The notes: generated from the sequence alone by a model not told the origin. DNA of 8,184 nucleotides from an uncultured Victivallaceae bacterium (GCA_934663655.1 CAKUKT010000101.1:1-8184); one strand, 5' to 3'. Counted from the stretch's first letter, positions 1 to 7,475 are shown. Numbers and translations are program-made.

Positions 1-107
1 GGAATCACCACCACGCACGCAATCAGCAACAACAACAGCAGCTGAAAAACATGTGAACGCAACGCGTTGCGGAAAGTCAATCTGGTTATTGCCCAAAGTG
101 GTTTCAT
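1..107 (-). CDS. ABC-2 type transporter permease, N-terminal fragment (cut by window edge)
   Basis: Only the first 35 complete codons are visible, starting with an ATG that overlaps the stop of the upstream ABC ATPase gene in an ATGA arrangement (4-nt overlap), a classic sign of translational coupling. The peptide begins MKPLWAITRLTFRNALRSHV and then runs into a very hydrophobic Leu/Val/Ile stretch. That is a short amphipathic, basic N-terminus followed by a first transmembrane helix, the usual opening of ABC-2 (NosY/NatB-like) permeases. Together with its position directly after an ABC ATPase lacking its own membrane domain, this makes it the likely membrane partner of that ATPase. The substrate cannot be told. 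The gene continues beyond base 1, so the family call rests on about 36 residues plus context. Confidence 0.7.
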   Translation of the reverse strand, partial: MKPLWAITRLTFRNALRSHVFQLLLLLLIACVVVI

Positions 108-1273
108 TTCGTCTCATCCCGCTTGCCGAGCAGATCATTGAGCTTATCGTTGACCTTTTCCAGATCTTCATCCGGAGTAGGAGCCGGTTCCACCTCAACC
201 GGTTGAGCCTTCACTTCCCCGGTCAACTTCTCCAGCTTTTCCGAGAGTTCTTCCGTCGACGGAGCGGCGGTGTTATTCTCCGGAACCTGCGGAGCGGCAA
301 CCGGAGCGGGTTCGGCAATCAAAGTCTCCAGAATCGCACTCGTCTCATCACCACGGGCGAGATAGTCGGCTATCTTGCCGCCTCCGACCACACCGGCGGT
401 TTCAACGCTTTCGGACTTGGCCCGGGCTATCACATCGATGAAATATTCCTCCAGGGTCCGCCGCGGATGGTCAACCGTGAACTGGTCATCGCGCAGATTT
501 TCCCGCAGTATCGCCAGCAGACGGCTCATTACCTCCGGAGCCAGCGCCGGCGTCACAATCCGATTGGAATCAGTAACCGTCAGCAACTCCTTGAGGCTTC
601 CGGTCGCCCGGATCTTACCGCCATACAGGATAATCACCCGGTCACAGATATCCTCCATGTCACTGAGCAGGTGGCTGGTGATCACCACCGTCTTGCCCCG
701 CTTTTTCAACGCCAGAATCAAATCCTTGACCTCCCGGCAACCCAGCGGATCCAATCCACTGGTCGGTTCGTCAAAAATCAAAAATTCCGGGTCGTTGATC
801 ATCGCCTGCGCCAGGCCGATGCGGCGCGCCATTCCCTTGGAAAATTCTCCAACCCGCCGCCGACGGGCGTGCGCAAGACCGACCATCTCCAGCAACTGAT
901 CGATGCGATTGCGACGATCAGCCGCCGACAGATTGAACAGCGCTCCGAAAAAGTCGAGAGTTTCCTCGGCGGTGAGATATTTGTAAAGATAGGATTCCTC
1001 AGGGAGATAACCGATTTCCCGCTTGGTTTCAACCGCACGCGGAGAACGTCCGAGCACCGACAGTCTGCCGCCGGTCGGATAAAGCAGCCCCAGCAACATT
1101 TTGACCGTAGTGGATTTCCCGGATCCGTTGGGGCCGATCAGCCCGACTACTTCTCCGGGCTGGATTTCAAAATCAATCTCATTGACCGCCTTGGCCTTTG
1201 GTCTTCCCCAGAAATCCCGGAAAACCTTGGTCAATCCCACCGCCCTGACGATCGGTTCAAGCTCCGCAGCCAT
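104..1273 (-). CDS. ABC transporter ATP-binding protein (ABC-2/NatA-like) with long C-terminal tail
   Basis: This is a cytoplasmic nucleotide-binding subunit of an ABC exporter, 389 aa. Seen in order: Walker A GPNGSGKST at 47-55; Q-loop region GYLPEE at 88-93, where the Q-loop residue appears to be Glu; signature FSKGMARR at 144-151 in place of LSGGQ, as is common in ABC-2/NatA-type ATPases; Walker B LIFDEP at 165-170 with catalytic Glu169; D-loop SGLD at 172-175; switch His201. All residues needed for hydrolysis are present. After the usual ~310-residue region comes a ~75-residue tail: a Pro/Ala/Glu-rich linker (about 321-338), a charged helix (about 338-353), a second Pro/Glu-rich stretch, and a final helical segment. 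The ATG start at 1273 has an AAGGAG Shine-Dalgarno 6 nt upstream. It lies 18 nt after the metal ATPase gene and overlaps the permease start by 4 nt. The transported substrate is unknown. Confidence 0.93.
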   Translation of the reverse strand: MAAELEPIVRAVGLTKVFRDFWGRPKAKAVNEIDFEIQPGEVVGLIGPNGSGKSTTVKMLLGLLYPTGGRLSVLGRSPRAVETKREIGYLPEESYLYKYLTAEETLDFFGALFNLSAADRRNRIDQLLEMVGLAHARRRRVGEFSKGMARRIGLAQAMINDPEFLIFDEPTSGLDPLGCREVKDLILALKKRGKTVVITSHLLSDMEDICDRVIILYGGKIRATGSLKELLTVTDSNRIVTPALAPEVMSRLLAILRENLRDDQFTVDHPRRTLEEYFIDVIARAKSESVETAGVVGGGKIADYLARGDETSAILETLIAEPAPVAAPQVPENNTAAPSTEELSEKLEKLTGEVKAQPVEVEPAPTPDEDLEKVNDKLNDLLGKRDETK

Positions 1274-1279
1274 ACTCTA

Positions 1280-1300
1280 CTCCTTAAGGCCTTAATAAGG
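1280..1300 (-). promoter_or_regulatory. Shine-Dalgarno of the ABC ATPase inside overlapping inverted repeats
   Basis: Read on the minus strand, this short stretch contains CCTTATTAAGG (1290-1300), the perfect 12-bp palindrome TTAAGGCCTTAA (1284-1295) and the ribosome binding site AAGGAG (1280-1285). The TAA stop of the metal ATPase gene lies within it. The CCTT units could pair with the AAGG of the binding site, so the site may be partly closed until ribosomes finishing the upstream gene open it. That role is inferred; the repeats are directly visible. Confidence 0.45.
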
Positions 1301-3376
1301 CGACACTTCGTCGGTGTCGCTCTCCAACGTCAGCTCTTCGCCGGTGCGAACCAGCCGCGCACTGTTGAAAATGATTATCAGCGTACTTGCGGCATGAAGC
1401 ACGGCCGCCCATATCGGCGTCATCACCCCCACCACCGAGAGAATCATACCACCGAACACAAACAGCATTCCGAACAGAAGATTCTGATTAATCACCAACT
1501 GCGATTTGCGCGACAGATACACCAGCATGGCAATTCGCCGCAGATCGTTGGTCATCAACGCAACCGAAGCACTGTTGATCGCAATGTCACTGCCGATCGC
1601 GCCCATGGCGATGCCGAGATCACCCGCCGCAAGCGCCGGAGCATCGTTGACACCGTCACCGACTACCGCTACCTTGCAGGTCTTCTTGATATTTTCAACG
1701 AATTCCACCTTGCCTTCGGGAAGACACTCACTTTTGAATTCATCAATCTGCAACTGTTCGGCGACCGCTTCGGCAACCGACTGCCGGTCGCCGGTCACCA
1801 TTGCACAGAAACGAACCCCCAGCTTGCGCAGATCGGAAATCATCGCCGGAGATTCCTTGCGCAACTTGTCGCGGAAACCGATCCAACCCAGAATCGTCCC
1901 CCCACGGGCGACGTAAACCACACTCATGTCATCGGAGTCCTCCGAAGAGTCAACCGGCACGGAAATTCCCATCTCCTTCAGCCAGTTCGCACGCCCGATC
2001 AGGCAGCGGACGCCGCCGATCACCGCACTGACGCCTTTGCCGTGGACTTCGCTGAAATCGGTCGCTTCATCGTATACCAGCCCGGCTTCAGCCGAGAGCT
2101 TCTGGATCGCCACCGCGGTCGGGTGGTTGCTGAAACGTTCAGCAGAACCAGCCACCTTGAGCAGTTCAGCCGGAGAGATATCCCCGATCGGCTGAAGTTT
2201 CACCACCGACAACAATCCGTCGGTGAGAGTACCGGTCTTATCGAACACAAACGCGGTGATCTTGGAGGCAAGTTCAAGATGACTCACGTTCTTAATGAAA
2301 ATACCCAGCCGCGCCGCCGCCGCAACCGCCGCGACCACCGCCGTCGGCGTTGCCAGAACCACCGCACACGGACACGCAATCACCAGAAACGCAATTACCG
2401 AACTCAAATCTTCGGTGAACCACCAGGTAACCCACGCAATCATCAACACAGTGGGAGTGTAGTAACCGGCATAACGGTCAATGATGCGCACTACCGGCGT
2501 CCGGCTCGATTCCGCCTGAAGAATCATATCCTTCACCTTGCCGAGCGTAGTATCCTCGCCGACCCGGGTAACCTCCAGATCAACCAGTCCGGTAAGGTTC
2601 TGGGTACCGGCGAAAACATCACTGCCGACAAATTTCTCCACCGGCACCGATTCACCGGTTATCGAAGCCTGATTGACGGTGCTCTCACCGGAAACAATCC
2701 GCGCGTCAACCGGGAAGTTCTCACCGGGACGCACCCGGATCCGTTCCCCGACCTCAAGATCGGAAACCTGTACTTCAACCTCTTCGCCGTCAACAATTTT
2801 GCGGGCGACGTTGGGAGTCAGTTTGATCAGTTCCTCGATTGAACGCTGCGCACCACTGGCGGTACGGGTTTCAATGATGATCGTCAACAACAGGAAAAAC
2901 GCAATGAGACCGGCCGTCTGGAAATCAGCACTCGCCAGCGCCGCAAGAATCGCCAGCGCCACCAGTTCATTCATGTAGACTTTACCCCGGATCAGATCCT
3001 TGATCGCGGTGCTGATGATCGGAAGCGCCAGAATAAACGCTCCGAACAACGCGCTCATCTCCGATGCAAACTCCTGCTTGGGAAGCAGCCAGTCGAGCAG
3101 AAACGAGTTGACGGTAAGAATGCCGCCGAGAAGAGCAAAGAAAATCCTCCCCATCGCCCGGTCATGACCGACCCCCTCGGTCTGTGGAGAGTGGTCGTGG
3201 CCGCAGATGCACGCACCATTCTGATGCGAATGTCCGGCATGCTCGTGCTCATGATCATGCCCGCAGGCACAGGCGGCCTTCGCTTCCACGGCATGACCGC
3301 CGCAGCAGGAGCCATCGTGCTGATGGTTGTCGTCGTGGCCGCAGGAGCAGGGAACTTTATTTTCAACTTCAGACAT
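1292..3376 (-). CDS. P1B-type heavy-metal translocating ATPase with His/Cys-rich N-terminal metal-binding region
   Basis: This is an inner-membrane pump that moves a transition-metal ion (probably outward) using ATP, 694 aa. Residues 1-72 form a His/Cys-rich cytosolic region with three C-x-C-G-H-D units (near 10-15, 36-41, 56-61), a CCGGH at 24-28 and a run of alternating His; no GMTCxxC HMA domain is present. Four hydrophobic helices follow (about 76-97, 106-124, 136-150, 153-169). Then come the actuator domain with TGES at 240-243, a helix at about 306-320, and the metal-binding helix with CPC at 335-337. The P/N domains carry DKTGTLT at 379-385 (phosphorylated Asp379), HP at 418-419, TGD at 528-530 and GDGVND at 573-578. 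Two last helices follow (about 633-650, 654-672). The final helix reads H661-A-A-S-T where P1B-4 pumps have HEGxT and P1B-2 pumps have a conserved Asp, so the metal (Zn, Cd, Co or other) is not assignable. The ATG start at 3376 lies 1 nt after the hflK stop, with a GGAGGAGG run inside the end of hflK as ribosome binding site. Confidence 0.95.
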   Translation of the reverse strand: MSEVENKVPCSCGHDDNHQHDGSCCGGHAVEAKAACACGHDHEHEHAGHSHQNGACICGHDHSPQTEGVGHDRAMGRIFFALLGGILTVNSFLLDWLLPKQEFASEMSALFGAFILALPIISTAIKDLIRGKVYMNELVALAILAALASADFQTAGLIAFFLLLTIIIETRTASGAQRSIEELIKLTPNVARKIVDGEEVEVQVSDLEVGERIRVRPGENFPVDARIVSGESTVNQASITGESVPVEKFVGSDVFAGTQNLTGLVDLEVTRVGEDTTLGKVKDMILQAESSRTPVVRIIDRYAGYYTPTVLMIAWVTWWFTEDLSSVIAFLVIACPCAVVLATPTAVVAAVAAAARLGIFIKNVSHLELASKITAFVFDKTGTLTDGLLSVVKLQPIGDISPAELLKVAGSAERFSNHPTAVAIQKLSAEAGLVYDEATDFSEVHGKGVSAVIGGVRCLIGRANWLKEMGISVPVDSSEDSDDMSVVYVARGGTILGWIGFRDKLRKESPAMISDLRKLGVRFCAMVTGDRQSVAEAVAEQLQIDEFKSECLPEGKVEFVENIKKTCKVAVVGDGVNDAPALAAGDLGIAMGAIGSDIAINSASVALMTNDLRRIAMLVYLSRKSQLVINQNLLFGMLFVFGGMILSVVGVMTPIWAAVLHAASTLIIIFNSARLVRTGEELTLESDTDEVSPY

Positions 3377-3377
3377 C

Positions 3378-4517
3378 TTACTTATCCTCCTCCTCGGCGT
3401 CAGGCGTGGTGATCACTTTGTTTCTGGGCTCCGGATTCAGCAGAAAACGCACCTGCTTGCTCGTTCCGGAAGTGCCGAGAATGAATTTATCATCTTCAGT
3501 ACTCTGCATCGCCTCACTGAGCACAGAAGTGTAAAGCGCCATAAGCACCGTCTCGGGATTGGCCCGGTACTCCTTGAGAATGCTCGAAAAATATTTGCTC
3601 TCAGCCTCCACCGAGGAAACCACTTTGGTTTTATAGGTTTCAGCGGCGGCGATAATTTCCACCCGGCGGGCACTGCTGTCGTTTTCGACCTCAACCCGGT
3701 AGGCCTCCGCATCGTTGCGAAGTTTCGACCTGGTATTGCCGGCCGCGGTAACCTGTTCAAAAGCCGACTTCGTCGCTCCCGGAGGAGAGACCTGACCGAG
3801 CGTGACACTGTCGATCACGATACCGCAATCAGCTTCAGTTACCAGCGCGTTGAAACACTGTTCAACTTCATTGCTGTATTCAGCCTGACCGCTGGTAAGA
3901 ATATCGTCAACCTTTTTCTCCGCGGTAATCTGGATGACCGCCTGGCGGAAAAGATTTCTCAACAACGTCTGCGGACCGCGGGTGCCGGTGAAACCGTTGA
4001 CGTCAGTCTCCTGAATGTCGTTGACCACCCGGCCGTTATCCACCGGTTTGAGGGGAGTCGCCAGCGTCGTGTAGTACTTGGCCGGATTGCTGACCTTGTA
4101 ACCGATCCGCCACGACGTGTGGACAATATTCGCATCACCGGTGAGCAGATAGGTGTCACGACCCGGCTCCAGAGACCTCGGAGCATCACCACTCAGCGAG
4201 GCGGCCGCCTGAAAGTCGACGTTCAGAAACTGCGGGTTCGTCTGTATCCGGATGAACTGGTTCACCGGATAGGGCATAAACCAGCGCCCCCCGGAAGTAA
4301 CCGTTTCCTGGATTTCGCCGAAACGCAGCACGATAACCGCCTGCTGAGGCTCAACCGTGAAGTAACCGCCCCAGGTGAAGAAGTAGATAATCATGGCGAT
4401 GATCGCCACCAACAACAGCCGGAAAGCCCATTTCAGGCTTTTGACCAGCGAATTTAAACCGCTCTCGTAACGCCCGGAACGGTCGAAGCGCTGATCGATC
4501 ACACTTTTTGATTCCAT
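3378..4517 (-). CDS. hflK: HflK-like SPFH membrane protein (FtsH protease modulator)
   Basis: This is a 379-aa single-pass membrane protein of the HflK type. In E. coli HflK pairs with HflC to form a large periplasmic-side cage that controls access to the membrane protease FtsH. Seen here: a basic cytosolic N-terminus of ~30 residues, one transmembrane helix at about 31-48, then the SPFH domain with VEPQQAVIVLRFGEI (55-69), the GGRWFMPYPV segment (76-85) and the HflK hallmark LLTGDANIVH (124-133). The region at 242-259 (QVSPPGATKSAFEQVTAA) matches the HflK segment leading into the coiled coil, which follows at about 255-315 rich in Ala/Glu/Arg. The family's glycine-rich N-terminal tail is absent, and there appears to be a ~30-residue insertion at about 151-184 before the helix. 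The tail ends in an acidic DAEEEDK. The ATG start has an AGGGG 8 nt upstream, 33 nt after the hflC stop. The order hflC-hflK is opposite to E. coli. Confidence 0.88.
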   Translation of the reverse strand: MESKSVIDQRFDRSGRYESGLNSLVKSLKWAFRLLLVAIIAMIIYFFTWGGYFTVEPQQAVIVLRFGEIQETVTSGGRWFMPYPVNQFIRIQTNPQFLNVDFQAAASLSGDAPRSLEPGRDTYLLTGDANIVHTSWRIGYKVSNPAKYYTTLATPLKPVDNGRVVNDIQETDVNGFTGTRGPQTLLRNLFRQAVIQITAEKKVDDILTSGQAEYSNEVEQCFNALVTEADCGIVIDSVTLGQVSPPGATKSAFEQVTAAGNTRSKLRNDAEAYRVEVENDSSARRVEIIAAAETYKTKVVSSVEAESKYFSSILKEYRANPETVLMALYTSVLSEAMQSTEDDKFILGTSGTSKQVRFLLNPEPRNKVITTPDAEEEDK

Positions 4518-4550
4518 AATCTGTGCCCCTGCTTCAAATTTCCGGCATTG

Positions 4551-5471
4551 TCACTTCGAGAGAATTTCAGCGCCGAGATTGAAGAGATCAAACGGCGCGG
4601 TGTTGGTGTCGAACACCACCGTGGTCCGCCCTTTCATAACCTCACGCAATGCGTCCAGTTTACGCAGAAATTCCGCCAGTTCAGGATTCTGCTTGAACAC
4701 CGCATAGTGAGTCGCCGCTTCGGCATCTCCTTCCGCCCGGATCGCCTTGGCCTCCGCCTCGGCGTTGGCCAGTATCACCGCACGTTCGCTGTCGGCCTTG
4801 ATCCGGATGTTACGGGCTTCGGACTTTCCTTCACCGATATATTTATTGGCGGCGGCGGTACGCTCCGCCACCATCCGTTCAAAGACCTTTTCAGTGATCG
4901 TCTTGGGAATGTTGATCGTATTGATGCCGACGCTGACTATCTCCAGACCGGAGCCGGCCGTCTGACGGGCAAGTTCGCTCTTGATCTTGTTCTGAATCTC
5001 TCCAAGACGCATCTCGCTCGGATCGGTGCTGATGATCTGGGAAAACTTGAACTGCCCGAACGCAGCATTTTTCGCACTGCGCATCCAGGTGTTGAGCTTG
5101 TCCTCGGCGTTGGTTATATCAACCAGTTCGCTGAAGAACTTTTCCGCATCGGAGATCCGGTAGTTGACAAATATGCCGACGAGAATATTGTGCCCATCAC
5201 CGGTGAGCGTCTCCTCCAGCTTCCCCGCCCCGCCTTCAAAACAACGGATGCGCTTGTCAAACCGGTAAATGCGCTGGAACGGATAGGGCCAGCGGAAATG
5301 AAGCCCGGGCTCACTGACCACACTGGGACGACCGAATGTGGTGACGACCGCCAGTTCCGTCTGATTGAGCTGAAACGAAAATACCGCCACCAGCAGAATC
5401 GCCGCCACCACCAGGCCGAGCAGCATGGTTGGCCAATGTTTGAAAATGTTATTCGTCTCCATAGCGTTCAT
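4551..5471 (-). CDS. hflC: HflC-like SPFH membrane protein (FtsH protease modulator)
   Basis: This is a 306-aa partner of HflK, anchored by one N-terminal helix (about 14-34) with the SPFH domain predicted on the periplasmic side. Motifs match HflC well: LAVVTTFGRPSVVSEPGLHF (40-59), WPYPF (61-65), the coiled-coil segment with GEGKSEARNIRIKADSER (213-230), EGDAEA (247-252), and the C-terminal block TTVVFDTNTAPFDLF (283-297), which corresponds to the conserved HflC tail. Length is close to typical HflC. Two in-frame ATGs compete: 5471 has an AGGAG only 2 nt upstream, while 5462 has the same site 11 nt upstream. The longer form is given but the second ATG may be the true start. The gene begins 27 nt after the large SPFH gene and ends 33 nt before hflK. 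It probably acts in the same complex as its two SPFH neighbours. Confidence 0.92.
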   Translation of the reverse strand: MNAMETNNIFKHWPTMLLGLVVAAILLVAVFSFQLNQTELAVVTTFGRPSVVSEPGLHFRWPYPFQRIYRFDKRIRCFEGGAGKLEETLTGDGHNILVGIFVNYRISDAEKFFSELVDITNAEDKLNTWMRSAKNAAFGQFKFSQIISTDPSEMRLGEIQNKIKSELARQTAGSGLEIVSVGINTINIPKTITEKVFERMVAERTAAANKYIGEGKSEARNIRIKADSERAVILANAEAEAKAIRAEGDAEAATHYAVFKQNPELAEFLRKLDALREVMKGRTTVVFDTNTAPFDLFNLGAEILSK

Positions 5472-5498
5472 CTCTCCTGAATATTTTGCCCTGTATAT

Positions 5499-7475
5499 TT
5501 AATTTTGGTTGAAAGTCGTTATGTCGGTGTCCACCAGATCGAGCCGTTCCTTCTGCTCGAAATTGAACTGGTAGATCTCGTCGTCAAGATCGGAGGATAC
5601 CACAAACTTGCGCATATCAACGCAATCCTCCTCCAGAAATTCCAGGAAGCTCTTGAGCTTGAACATCCCCGGCATTACCTGATAAGCCGCGAGCTGCGCT
5701 CCGAAACGGGCACTCTCGGCGGCCGCAACCGTCTTGACTTCGTAACGGTAGGAATCCGCATTGGCGATGATTTCATTGGCGGCCGCCTCAGCTTCCGGCC
5801 GAGTCAACGCCACATATGCCTCGGCCTCGAGGATCGAGGTCTCGCGCTGTTCCAATGCACCGATCACGCTCTGATAAGCGGGCGCAACTGTTTCAGTCGG
5901 CGGATGGGCGTCCAGAATCGCCACCGCGACAATCTCAACTCCGAGATGATGTTCGTCGGCAAGCTCCTGAATCCGCTTGAGCATTATCTCCTGCGCCTGG
6001 AGACGATGGCTCGACATCACCTCCATCATCGAAGAACTCGCGAGATATTCGGTAGCCGCCTGTTCCCCGATTTTCATCAGCGTTTTCACCGGATTGGCAT
6101 TGGCATAACCGTAAAGCATCACTCCATCCGGACGGATCCGGTATTGAATCGGGATCGACATCCGAATCAGTGAGACTGAGGCCGACTCCTCCTTGCCGGA
6201 AGCCCCCGGCTCCTGAGGCACCGCCACCAGGAAATTGGAATCTTCATCGCCATGGCTCTCGGTCCACAACACCACCTGTTTGGCCTTTTCCTGAGTTGTC
6301 GGAGTTTCCGCAGTCGCGTGGCCATGCCCGTCATCGACCTGTTCCGTCGCGTCCCGGCGATCGGCGGTAACGGCGAACTCACCTACAACCAGCTGTTTGA
6401 TCTCGGTGCAGCTGAAAGTACGCATCCGGCCGAACGGCCACGGCAACGTCCAGTATATACCCGGACGTAGATCCTGCGAAGTCACCCGCCCGAGCTGTTC
6501 CCTGACTCCAACCTCGCTCGGACCGACCTCGTGCATCATCGTAAATCCCCAGAAAATCAGCAACCAGACAATCACCAGCGGGAAGAATGCCCTCTCCATC
6601 GCCGAGTAAAGCCAGGTGGCGGAAACCTTGAAGCCGAACTGGTAGTCAAGCGCCGAAGCGATATTGCGCATAACTCCGCCGGGTTCGGTAAACAGCGCCA
6701 GCAGACGGCTTTCGAAAATCGGCCGGGTTTCCCGCAGCGTCCGCGGACGATAGAACTCAATGATGAAACTGACAATGAATTCACATCCGAGCACCGCGAG
6801 GATCCAGAAAATCACGAGCGCCACCGTATGGTCGACCGTGAGCAGATTGTTACTGTGGGTGAGCGCGGTGACCGCCGCCGCCGCCATTACCGCAAAACCG
6901 GCGATCAGCCAGGCCCCCACCGGACGCAGCCAGCGAAAAGCCGGCACCCGAGACTGCCCGACGAAAAATGCTCCGGCGAGCACGCTGACCAGCATCATTA
7001 CCGCTGCAATCAGTGCCGAGTGCACCGCATTGCCGCGCAACGAAATCTGCACCTCACGCCCGTCCCAGAGCGAATAGGTGCTCACCAGCAGTGCCCCCAC
7101 CACCACCGCGGCGAACACTGCCAGCACGTATGGCGCATACCGGCGATAGTTGGTAAATGAACGTTCCGCAGTAAACCGGACGTCCTCTTCGACATCGAGC
7201 GCCTTGGTATCTTTACGTTTGGCGAGCAGCACCTTCTCCTCGGCCTCCAAACCTGCCGACGTCGAGAGCATGCCGTAAATCATCGTGGCAAAAGCAAAGA
7301 GCAGCGCCAGCGAATAGGGGATCACCCCCAGCGAGAACACATCCCCGCCGCGGAACGCCCCGAGCACCACACACAACACCAGCAATACCAGGGCGGTGAT
7401 TCCCCCGATGATCGACAACCGCGTCGCCAAACGGGAGTTGTCGATGGACAGCTGAATATCGTTACGATTTGCCAC
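5499..7475 (-). CDS. Polytopic membrane protein with C-terminal SPFH (HflK-like) domain
   Basis: This is an unusual HflK-type protein of about 658 aa (numbering here is from a GTG start at 7475). About seven hydrophobic helices come first, near 18-40, 47-69, 115-135, 151-172, 185-205, 217-241 and 295-313. The loops between helices 2/3, 4/5 and 6/7 are rich in Arg/Lys, so they are likely cytosolic, which puts the C-terminal domain outside. That domain begins with VGPSEVGVREQLGRV (317-331) and LRPGIYWTLPWPFGRM (336-351), the SPFH opening. It contains a poorly conserved His/Glu-rich insert (about 372-433), then MSIPIQYRI (439-447) and an Ala/Glu-rich coiled coil (about 537-595) ending in an acidic tail. 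A longer reading from TTG at 7502 is open, but no ribosome site precedes it, whereas GAGAGG sits 6 nt before the GTG. It is first in the operon with hflC and hflK, so a shared complex is the simplest role. The function of the multi-helix part is unknown. Confidence 0.85.
   Translation of the reverse strand: MANRNDIQLSIDNSRLATRLSIIGGITALVLLVLCVVLGAFRGGDVFSLGVIPYSLALLFAFATMIYGMLSTSAGLEAEEKVLLAKRKDTKALDVEEDVRFTAERSFTNYRRYAPYVLAVFAAVVVGALLVSTYSLWDGREVQISLRGNAVHSALIAAVMMLVSVLAGAFFVGQSRVPAFRWLRPVGAWLIAGFAVMAAAAVTALTHSNNLLTVDHTVALVIFWILAVLGCEFIVSFIIEFYRPRTLRETRPIFESRLLALFTEPGGVMRNIASALDYQFGFKVSATWLYSAMERAFFPLVIVWLLIFWGFTMMHEVGPSEVGVREQLGRVTSQDLRPGIYWTLPWPFGRMRTFSCTEIKQLVVGEFAVTADRRDATEQVDDGHGHATAETPTTQEKAKQVVLWTESHGDEDSNFLVAVPQEPGASGKEESASVSLIRMSIPIQYRIRPDGVMLYGYANANPVKTLMKIGEQAATEYLASSSMMEVMSSHRLQAQEIMLKRIQELADEHHLGVEIVAVAILDAHPPTETVAPAYQSVIGALEQRETSILEAEAYVALTRPEAEAAANEIIANADSYRYEVKTVAAAESARFGAQLAAYQVMPGMFKLKSFLEFLEEDCVDMRKFVVSSDLDDEIYQFNFEQKERLDLVDTDITTFNQN

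Noticed and set aside
53..2842. A 929-codon open frame on the plus strand, opposite the ABC ATPase and metal ATPase genes
   Set aside because: It is codon-aligned with both minus-strand genes and stays open only because those genes avoid TTA, CTA and TCA codons. The translation is rich in Arg/His/Gln with no recognisable domain, and the minus-strand genes carry complete family motifs.
3327..5480. Plus-strand open frames of 376 and 310 codons opposite hflK and hflC
   Set aside because: They have the same codon-aligned antisense pattern, no ribosome binding site and no family resemblance. The minus-strand HflK and HflC motifs are unambiguous.
5505..7160. Plus-strand open frames opposite the polytopic SPFH gene
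   Set aside because: These are shadow frames aligned with the codons of the minus-strand gene; their composition is not protein-like.
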